The notes under the pieces are model-generated. The model saw nothing but the letters and a program-made list of their open reading frames with translations. It did no database searches and was not told where the DNA came from. 45,195 nucleotides of DNA from Sunxiuqinia sp965372405. Lineage in GTDB: Bacteria; Bacteroidota; Bacteroidia; Bacteroidales; Prolixibacteraceae. The stretch covers positions 1-45,195 of the forward strand of contig CBDVCE010000044.1 in the NCBI GenBank assembly GCA_965372405.1, written 5' to 3'. The position numbers and the translations under genes were made by a program. Position 1 is the first letter of the stretch. Each line of letters opens with the position of its first letter. Positions 39,149 to 45,195 of the stretch are shown one piece after another.

Positions 39149-42100
39149 ATGCCGATGAAGAAATATATACTTCTTTTACTTATTGTGTCTTTTTGTTCAG
39201 GCCTTTATGGTGAAGATTTCCAACGAAAAATTAATTGGGAAACAGAGAGCGACTCTAATTTTTCCGGGCCAGTTGCAAATTTTAATGGTGCTTACATCAA
39301 TGAATTTAATTTGCCTGTTTTTACAGAAACGATTGCGATTAACGCAGGCGAAAGTATAAAGATTAGCAATCTGGTATTCGAAAATATTGAGAAAAATATT
39401 GAGTCAAGAGTTGCAAAAAGGATTTCATCGGAGCTAAATATCCAACCTAAATACATACAATCAGTTTATAATCGGGTCGTATTGCTTGAATTTGTTCCTA
39501 TCATTTTTCAAGATGGGCAATTAAAAAAACTGATTTCATTTAGTTTTGAAATTTCAGATAGTATCACAACAAAGTCAATCGCTATTAAAGCTAAAGCAGA
39601 TTGGAAAGCATCTTCTGTTTTAGCCAATGGAACATGGGTGAAAATTAAAACTACAAATCAGGGAATTCATAAAATAACCTATGACCAGCTTAGTTCTTGG
39701 GGTTTTTCAAATCCTTCAAATGTCAACCTATATGGTAATGGAGGCTATGTGCTACCAAAAATGAATGATGATTTTTATTACGATGATTTGCAGCAAAATG
39801 CGATTTGGCATGATTCGGAGAATCTGTTTTTCTATTCAACAGGTACTGTTGGCTTGAAATGGAACGCATCTGAAGGGATTTTTAAACATGAGCTAAATGA
39901 TTATTCAGATGATGCATTTTATTATTTGACAGATGCCGGAAATTCAAAGGGTATAGAAATACTTCCTGAAGAAACGGGAGCTGCAACACATACAGTTACT
40001 GAATTTAATGATTTTACCTTTTTTGAAGAAGAGAAAGAGAACTTAATCAAATCAGGGAGACGCTGGTTTGGGGACAAGTTTAGTCAATCATCTAAAAAAT
40101 CATATTCTTTTTTATTTGCAAATTTGTCAGCTGGTAATCCGATTGAAGTTTGGGTGGAAGGAGCTGGGCGTTCATCAAGCTCATCGTCTTTTGACGTTTC
40201 AATTGGAGGAAGCAGTGTAGGAGAGCTTGATTTTCTTGCAGTTAATACAAGTGCAGCTGAATCATTGTATGCCTCTCTAAACTATGAAATTTTTGAGGTA
40301 AATAATCCACAATCGAATACAACAGTAGAACTTACCTATCAGAGCTCAAATAGTTCTTCCAATGGCTGGTTGGATTTTATAGCTGTTAATTACATTCGTA
40401 ATTTGAACTTGGATAATGATCAGTTAATCTTTAGGGATATAAGTAGTTATGGCGATGGGAATATTGCAAGTTATCAACTAGAAGTAACAAACGATAATGT
40501 TCTAATCTGGGATATTACTGATTATACAAATCCAAAGGAAGTGGTGAAAAATGTTATGGGAGGGCAAGCCCTTTTTAAAGCGTCTTCATCAGAATTAAAA
40601 GAGTTTATTGCATTTTATTCAAATGGAAGTTTTCCAGCACCTGAGTTTGTCGAGAATGTTGAAAAACAAAATCTTCATGCTTCAAGCATCGCAGAAATGA
40701 TCATCATTACTCATCCTGATTTTGAAAGTCAGGCAAATGAATTAAAGCAATTTCATTTAGAACAAGATGGTATGAATGTACAGGTTGTTCAACCTGAACT
40801 TATCTATAATGAATTTTCAAGTGGTTTGCCTGATGTTGCAGGTATTCGAAACTTTTTGCGGATGTGCTACGATCGAGGCAATGGACAGTTTAAATATGTC
40901 TTATTTCTTGGAGATGGAAGTTTTGATAATAAAGACATTCTAGGGTATGGACATAATTTTCTGCCAACCTATCAGTCAGTCAATTCATTGTTGCCAACGG
41001 CTTCATTTGTAACTGATGATTTCTTTGCGTTAATGGATTCTGGGGAGGGCGAATTTTCAGGCTTAATTGATTTGGGAATTGGACGAATTCCTGCAAATAC
41101 TGTAGAGCAGGCTCAAACAGTTGTCAATAAAATTAAAAATTACGTTGATACAGTTTCACTGGGCAATTGGCGAAATGTAGTTTGTTTTATTGGTGATGAT
41201 GAAGATTACAATACACATATGACACAAGCCGAGAGTATGGCAAATAGTGTTAATGAGTATAATCCTTCCTTTTTTACAGATAAGATATACTTTGATGCTT
41301 TTCTTGAAGAGAGTGGTTCTGGTGGTGAAAGATATCCTGATGTAAATGTGGCTATTAATAACCGGGTAAAGAATGGAGCACTCATCTTAAATTATACTGG
41401 ACATGCGAATGAAAATGCTCTGGCTCACGAAAAAGTTCTTGAACTTAATGACATTGATGGTTGGTCGAATTACAACAAACTTCCAATTTTTGTAACGGCA
41501 ACTTGTGAAATTAGTCGCTTCGATTTAGAGGAGGAAGAATCAGGAGGCGAACACATTCTTTTTAATAGAAATGGTGGAGGCATTGGGCTATTTAGTACAA
41601 CTCGATTGGTATATTCGAATCCAAACTTCATTTTGAATAAAGAATTTTACGAACATGTTTTTAGTCAGGATGAAAATGGAGAGAATCTCCGAATGGGTGA
41701 AATCATGAGGCGCTCAAAAAATGGCGTTAACACCGGAACCAATAAACGAAATTTCACTTTACTTGCCGATCCTGCCCTTAGACTTTCATATCCAAAACAT
41801 CAGGTATTAACTGAAACAATAAATGGGAAACCTGTTGGGCAACAAACCGAGACAATTTCTGCACTTTCAACAGTAACGGTTAAAGGTCGTGTCGCAGATC
41901 ATCTCGGTAATATATTGGATGATTTTAATGGAGAATTAGTTCCTATTGTTTATGACAAGGTTGAAACCGTTCAAACCATTGGAAATGGTGGCGAGAATCC
42001 CATGACTTTTAAGGTTCAGAATAATATCATTTACAAAGGGGTTTCAACGGTTGCGAATGGAAACTTTGAATTTACTTTTATCGTACCCAAAGACATATCT

Positions 42101-42865
42101 TATTCCGTTGCTTCAGGAAAAATTATTTATTATGCCGATAATGGACTTCAAGATGCTCAGGGGTTTACTGAAGATTTTAATATTGGTGGTTCTTCGGGGA
42201 TTGTAATTAATGATAATGAAGGGCCAGAAGTTACTTTGTATTTAAATGAAGAAACTTTCAAGAGTGGAGATAAAGTTGGGAAAACATCAATCCTTTATGC
42301 TGAAATTTTTGATGAACATGGAATAAATACGGTTGGAACGGGTATTGGGCATGATATTACAGCAGTTTTAGATGATGATTATAGCAATGTTATCGTGTTA
42401 AATGATTTCTACCTGGCTGAAAAAGATAGTTACACGGATGGGAAGATTGTTTATCCATTACAAAATTTGAGTATTGGAAAACACAAATTACGGTTTAAAG
42501 TATGGGATGTATTAAATAATTCGAAGGAGATTGAAATCGAGTTTGAAGTTACTGGAAATCTGGAGATTGAAACGGTTTATTGTTACCCGAACCCACTATC
42601 TGATTTTACAAACTTTGTTTTTGAACACAATCGCCCGGATGAGACATTTGCTACGCGTGTTGAGATTTTTAACATTTCAGGAAGCTTGTTGGAAGTGATT
42701 TCACAAAATCAAGGTTCTAATGGGAATAAAAGTTTCCCAATCTTCTGGAAAGTAAATAGCAGTACCATGTTGTATCGAAATGGAGCTTATTTATATCGAA
42801 TTACAATTGATGCTGAAGACGGTGCTTCAACAAGTAAAACTGGACGAATGATAATTAATAAATAA
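39149..42865 (+). CDS. porU: Type IX secretion system sortase PorU
   Basis: Outer-membrane gingipain-family (C25) peptidase that removes the C-terminal sorting signal of type IX cargo and attaches the cargo to anionic lipopolysaccharide. The 1238 residues begin with a signal peptide (MKKYILLLLIVSFCSGLYG after MP). The peptidase domain (about 510-890) shows FLRMCYDRGNGQFKYVLFLGDG, the catalytic His in LNYTGHAN (His752) and the catalytic Cys in TATCEISRFD (Cys786). An Ig-like region follows, and the C-terminus (VYCYPNPLSDFTNFVFEH, with GAYLYRI) is itself a T9SS-like C-terminal domain, which PorU keeps. The second Met (39155) is an equally good start. porV follows on the same strand with its own promoter. 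Confidence 0.95.
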   Translation: MPMKKYILLLLIVSFCSGLYGEDFQRKINWETESDSNFSGPVANFNGAYINEFNLPVFTETIAINAGESIKISNLVFENIEKNIESRVAKRISSELNIQPKYIQSVYNRVVLLEFVPIIFQDGQLKKLISFSFEISDSITTKSIAIKAKADWKASSVLANGTWVKIKTTNQGIHKITYDQLSSWGFSNPSNVNLYGNGGYVLPKMNDDFYYDDLQQNAIWHDSENLFFYSTGTVGLKWNASEGIFKHELNDYSDDAFYYLTDAGNSKGIEILPEETGAATHTVTEFNDFTFFEEEKENLIKSGRRWFGDKFSQSSKKSYSFLFANLSAGNPIEVWVEGAGRSSSSSSFDVSIGGSSVGELDFLAVNTSAAESLYASLNYEIFEVNNPQSNTTVELTYQSSNSSSNGWLDFIAVNYIRNLNLDNDQLIFRDISSYGDGNIASYQLEVTNDNVLIWDITDYTNPKEVVKNVMGGQALFKASSSELKEFIAFYSNGSFPAPEFVENVEKQNLHASSIAEMIIITHPDFESQANELKQFHLEQDGMNVQVVQPELIYNEFSSGLPDVAGIRNFLRMCYDRGNGQFKYVLFLGDGSFDNKDILGYGHNFLPTYQSVNSLLPTASFVTDDFFALMDSGEGEFSGLIDLGIGRIPANTVEQAQTVVNKIKNYVDTVSLGNWRNVVCFIGDDEDYNTHMTQAESMANSVNEYNPSFFTDKIYFDAFLEESGSGGERYPDVNVAINNRVKNGALILNYTGHANENALAHEKVLELNDIDGWSNYNKLPIFVTATCEISRFDLEEEESGGEHILFNRNGGGIGLFSTTRLVYSNPNFILNKEFYEHVFSQDENGENLRMGEIMRRSKNGVNTGTNKRNFTLLADPALRLSYPKHQVLTETINGKPVGQQTETISALSTVTVKGRVADHLGNILDDFNGELVPIVYDKVETVQTIGNGGENPMTFKVQNNIIYKGVSTVANGNFEFTFIVPKDISYSVASGKIIYYADNGLQDAQGFTEDFNIGGSSGIVINDNEGPEVTLYLNEETFKSGDKVGKTSILYAEIFDEHGINTVGTGIGHDITAVLDDDYSNVIVLNDFYLAEKDSYTDGKIVYPLQNLSIGKHKLRFKVWDVLNNSKEIEIEFEVTGNLEIETVYCYPNPLSDFTNFVFEHNRPDETFATRVEIFNISGSLLEVISQNQGSNGNKSFPIFWKVNSSTMLYRNGAYLYRITIDAEDGASTSKTGRMIINK

Positions 42866-42927
42866 GATTCTCACAGGACGATATACTTTTTATAAATGTT
42901 TTTCGTTTTCAATTTTGAGTTTTCAAA

Positions 42928-42957
42928 TTGAGAACTCGAAACATTCATTTATATTTG
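42928..42957 (+). promoter_or_regulatory. Promoter of porV
   Basis: TTG (42928-42930) and TATATTTG (42950-42957) are 19 bases apart, an ideal Bacteroidota promoter, 26 bases before the porV start. It lets porV be made at a higher rate than porU. Confidence 0.7.
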
Positions 42958-42982
42958 CAACTCAATTTTTGAAAAGATTAAG

Positions 42983-44164
42983 ATGAAAAGATTACTGGCG
43001 ATTATTGCAGCTATTATTTTACTTGGAACAATTAATAAAGAAACGAAGGCACAGTCTTCGACTACTGGTGCCAATACAATTGCTACTGGAGTTCCTTTCT
43101 TAACTATTGCTCCTGACTCAAGAGGTGGAGCGATGGGCGATGTTGGTGTTGCAACATCAGCAGACATTCATTCACAGCACTGGAACCCTTCAAAATATGC
43201 TTTCATTGAAAGTGAAATGGGAGTTGGATTATCTTATACTCCGTGGCTAAGAAACTTAGTTAATGATATCAACCTGGCGTATTTGGTTGGTTACAAGAAG
43301 ATAGATGATGTTCAAACTGTAAGTTCATCTTTGCGTTATTTCTCATTGGGGGATATTGTGTTTATGAGTGAGTTGGGACAAGAATTGGCAACAAAGAACC
43401 CAAATGAATTTGCATTCGACGTTGCCTATACACGATTATTATCTGAAACTTTTTCTGGTAGTGTAGCATTGCGTTTTATTCGATCTGATTTAACAGCTGG
43501 TTTTACGGGAGATGGTAATGAATCTTTCCCAGGTAACTCTTATGCTGCAGATATTGCATTTTACTACAGAAATGAATTTCGCGCAAATCGAAAAGAGTCC
43601 GTTTTTACCGCAGGTATTAATATTTCAAATATTGGCGCAAAAATATCTTATAACGATGGAGCTACAAAAGACTTTATCCCAACGAATCTTCGTCTGGGTG
43701 TAGGTTATCAAACCGAAATGGATAAATACAATACGATTTCTTTTAATGTTGATATTAATAAATTATTGGTGCCAACTCCTAACCCGGTTAATTTGACTAA
43801 TGCTGGAACTGGAGGTGCTGTTGGTGGAAGTGGATTTAGTAGTGATAAGTCTGTAATTGCCGGTCTGTTCAGTTCTTTCGGTGATGCTCCAGGTGGATTT
43901 AAAGAAGAACTTCAGGAAGTTTCAGTCTCACTTGGTGTTGAATATATGTACAATGAACAATTTGCTTTGCGTGCCGGATATTTTTATGAGCATGAGAACA
44001 AAGGGAATCGTAAATTCTTAACTGCTGGTGCTGGTTTAAAATTGAATGTTTTTGCACTCGATTTTTCATACCTTGTTCCAACAGAACGTAATCATCCTTT
44101 AGAAAACACATTGAGGTTTTCACTTACGTTTGATTTAGAGGCATTTAATCAACAAAGACGTTGA
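42983..44164 (+). CDS. porV: Type IX secretion system outer-membrane protein PorV (LptO)
   Basis: FadL-like 14-strand outer-membrane barrel that takes cargo from the SprA (Sov) translocon to PorU. The 393 residues begin with a signal peptide (MKRLLAIIAAIILLGTINKETKA, cut before Gln24). The mature start GVPFLTIAPDSRGGAMGDVGVATSADIHSQHWNPSKYAF (cited near 34-72) is the family signature, followed by amphipathic strands throughout and the C-terminal barrel strand HPLENTLRFSLTFDLEAF. It has its own promoter after porU. The stop codon overlaps the ispF start by one base, so ispF is translationally coupled. Confidence 0.95.
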   Translation: MKRLLAIIAAIILLGTINKETKAQSSTTGANTIATGVPFLTIAPDSRGGAMGDVGVATSADIHSQHWNPSKYAFIESEMGVGLSYTPWLRNLVNDINLAYLVGYKKIDDVQTVSSSLRYFSLGDIVFMSELGQELATKNPNEFAFDVAYTRLLSETFSGSVALRFIRSDLTAGFTGDGNESFPGNSYAADIAFYYRNEFRANRKESVFTAGINISNIGAKISYNDGATKDFIPTNLRLGVGYQTEMDKYNTISFNVDINKLLVPTPNPVNLTNAGTGGAVGGSGFSSDKSVIAGLFSSFGDAPGGFKEELQEVSVSLGVEYMYNEQFALRAGYFYEHENKGNRKFLTAGAGLKLNVFALDFSYLVPTERNHPLENTLRFSLTFDLEAFNQQRR

Positions 44165-44643
44165 TGAATATCAGAATAGGATATGGATATGACGTGCACC
44201 GCCTTACTGAAGGGGAAACCCTCTGGTTAGGCGGTGTTCTTATTCCACACCGTAAAGGAACAGTTGCTCACTCTGATGGCGATGTGCTTATTCATGCGCT
44301 TTGCGATGCCATGCTGGGAGCTGCTAAAATGAGGGACATCGGGTTTCATTTTCCGGATACTTCATCCAGTTTTAAAAATATCGACAGTAAAATTCTTCTG
44401 AAAAAGACGAAAGAGTTAATCTCTACTAAAGGGTATAGAATTGGAAATGTAGACATGACTATTGCTGCTCAAAAACCAAAATTGAAAGACTACATCCCTG
44501 AGATGGAACAAACTTTGGCTAGTGTATTGTCTGTTGATGAGGATGCGATTTCTATAAAAGCGACTACTACCGAGCAGCTTGGATTTGAAGGTCGGGAAGA
44601 AGGAATATCTGTTCATGCTGTTGTGCTAATCGTTAAAGATTAA
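44164..44643 (+). CDS. ispF: 2-C-methyl-D-erythritol 2,4-cyclodiphosphate synthase
   Basis: MEP-pathway enzyme that cyclises CDP-methylerythritol phosphate to MEcPP with loss of CMP, for isoprenoid synthesis. The 159 residues show RIGYGYDVHRL (zinc Asp and His), AHSDGDVLIHALCDAMLGA (third zinc ligand) and DIGFHFPDTSSSFKN, then KATTTEQLGFEGREEGI, which contacts CMP. It is a cytosolic trimer. The ATG at 44164 shares its A with the porV stop (TGATG); a TTG one codon earlier is less likely. The porU-porV-ispF order is also seen in Porphyromonas gingivalis (PG0026-PG0028). Confidence 0.97.
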   Translation: MNIRIGYGYDVHRLTEGETLWLGGVLIPHRKGTVAHSDGDVLIHALCDAMLGAAKMRDIGFHFPDTSSSFKNIDSKILLKKTKELISTKGYRIGNVDMTIAAQKPKLKDYIPEMEQTLASVLSVDEDAISIKATTTEQLGFEGREEGISVHAVVLIVKD

Positions 44644-44655
44644 GTAGATCGGGTT

Positions 44656-45018
44656 ATGAAGAAAAGGACGCTTGTTATTGGTGCTAGTGAAAAAACGGAA
44701 CGATATTCAAATAAAGCAATCAAGGCATTAAGAAGTCATGGCCATCCGGTAGTTGCTTTAGCTCCACGAAAAGGAACTGTTGATGATGTTGAATTTCTTA
44801 TTGAGAAGGAGACTATAAGTGACATACATACAGTAACCCTGTATGTTGGTCCTAAAATCCAACCAGAATATTATCAATATGTAATTGGGCTAGAACCTGA
44901 AAGGGTTATTTTTAATCCAGGAACTGAAAATACAGAGTTTGAAGGATTGCTTGATGAAAATGGCATCCAGACAGAACAGGCCTGTACTTTGTTATTATTG
45001 GCTGTTGATGATTATTAA
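44656..45018 (+). CDS. CoA-binding (YccU-like) domain protein
   Basis: 120-residue single Rossmann-fold protein of the CoA_binding_2 type. KKRTLVIGASEKTERYSNKAIKALRSHGHPVVALAPRKG is the typical first half (TLVIGAS nucleotide loop, then the YSNKA helix), and PERVIFNPGTENTEFEGLLDENGIQTEQACTLLLL (cited near 81-115) the second. Members bind CoA or nucleotides, but no reaction is known. It starts 12 bases after ispF on the same strand and shares one base (TAATG) with the next start, so it belongs to the porV-ispF transcript. Confidence 0.9.
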   Translation: MKKRTLVIGASEKTERYSNKAIKALRSHGHPVVALAPRKGTVDDVEFLIEKETISDIHTVTLYVGPKIQPEYYQYVIGLEPERVIFNPGTENTEFEGLLDENGIQTEQACTLLLLAVDDY

Positions 45019-45195
45019 TGTTTGAGGAAATTACCAAAATATCAGATCTTGAGACACTCCTGAATACCAATCCGGCAGTGTTAGCATACTTTTCAACAGA
45101 CGAGTGCAATGTTTGCAAGGTGCTGAAACCCAAAATTAAAGACTTAATCAAGAGAATTCCTCGAGGCTCTGCCTCGGGGTATAGAGGAAAGTTTG
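45018..45195 (+). CDS. Thioredoxin-like protein, truncated by the window end
   Basis: Only the first 59 codons are present. The start ATG shares its first base with the stop of the CoA-binding gene. MFEEITKISDLETLLNTNPAVLAYFSTDECNVCKVLKPKI is a thioredoxin-like beginning with active site C-N-V-C at about residues 31-34. From codon 47 on (IPRGSASGYRGKF) the reading no longer looks like thioredoxin: it crosses a GC-rich hairpin at 45157-45189. The true gene may be interrupted by a repeat element there. What lies beyond the edge would decide this. Confidence 0.7.
   Translation, partial: MFEEITKISDLETLLNTNPAVLAYFSTDECNVCKVLKPKIKDLIKRIPRGSASGYRGKF
45157..45189. repeat. GC-rich hairpin repeat-like element inside the thioredoxin-like gene
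   Basis: CCTCGAGGC (45159-45167) pairs with GCCTCGGGG (45171-45179) around loop TCT, one pair being G-U; TTCCTC and GAGGAA at the flanks add an outer inverted repeat. Its base composition is far richer in G and C than anything around it. No second copy lies in the window. Confidence 0.5.

Noticed and set aside
42901..42935. TCAATTT / AAATTGA palindrome between porU and porV
   Set aside because: Short and AT-only, overlapping the -33 box of porV; not strong enough for an operator or terminator call.

Overview
The window looks like a chromosomal segment from a member of the Bacteroidota, probably a marine or sediment Bacteroidales/Marinilabiliales-type lineage. The evidence is a gldJ-porU-porV type IX secretion block, families typical of Bacteroidota (a GH3/beta-lactamase-like fusion, DUF1343/NamZ, DUF1080, DUF5522, SUMF1-type lipoprotein), AT-rich DNA, almost no Shine-Dalgarno sites, and repeated upstream matches to the Bacteroidota -7 box TAnnTTTG, often with TTTG or TTG about 19 bases further up. 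No insertion sequence, phage, rRNA or CRISPR array was seen. The exact genus cannot be told from sequence reading alone.

Layout. 1-13.6 kb is mostly housekeeping: dnaK with its terminator and an unusual palindromic upstream region, a NagX-like acyltransferase membrane protein, panB, an RluA-type pseudouridine synthase, cdd, a secreted LysM glucosaminidase, fmt, a DUF5522 protein, ribBA, two glycosyltransferases overlapping an LptF/LptG permease, and a START-like protein. A tRNA with anticodon CAT and a strong terminator follow.

14-19 kb is the accessory part. It holds an orphan polytopic membrane protein with an EEMSWGQR motif, a small Tat-like-leader Gly/Ser/Arg-rich peptide, and, divergently, a protein joining a PqqD-like region to an HprK-like P-loop kinase domain, translationally coupled to a PF14907-type nucleotidyltransferase. 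I infer that these form an undescribed peptide-modification (RiPP-like) module. Two small unknown proteins, one with four CxxC knuckles, lie convergent to it.

19-31.5 kb carries a DEAD-box RNA helicase, an IclR regulator in an operon with a PD40/hydrazine-synthase-alpha-like protein bearing two CxxCH motifs, a DUF1080 hydrolase, a small HTH protein, and a cell-wall salvage group: a NagZ-like GH3 domain fused to an AmiE-like serine hydrolase, NamZ (DUF1343) and a sodium:solute symporter. Together these could release and import peptidoglycan amino sugars.

31.6-45.2 kb holds a beta-helix lipoprotein with an endonuclease/exonuclease/phosphatase protein, a CCA-adding enzyme, a thioredoxin, murF, gldJ, porU, porV, ispF, a CoA-binding protein, and the start of another thioredoxin-like gene that runs into a GC-rich hairpin element at the window edge. 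GldJ, PorU and PorV belong to type IX secretion: PorU is the outer-membrane sortase, PorV shuttles cargo to it, and GldJ is a lipoprotein of the gliding/secretion machinery.
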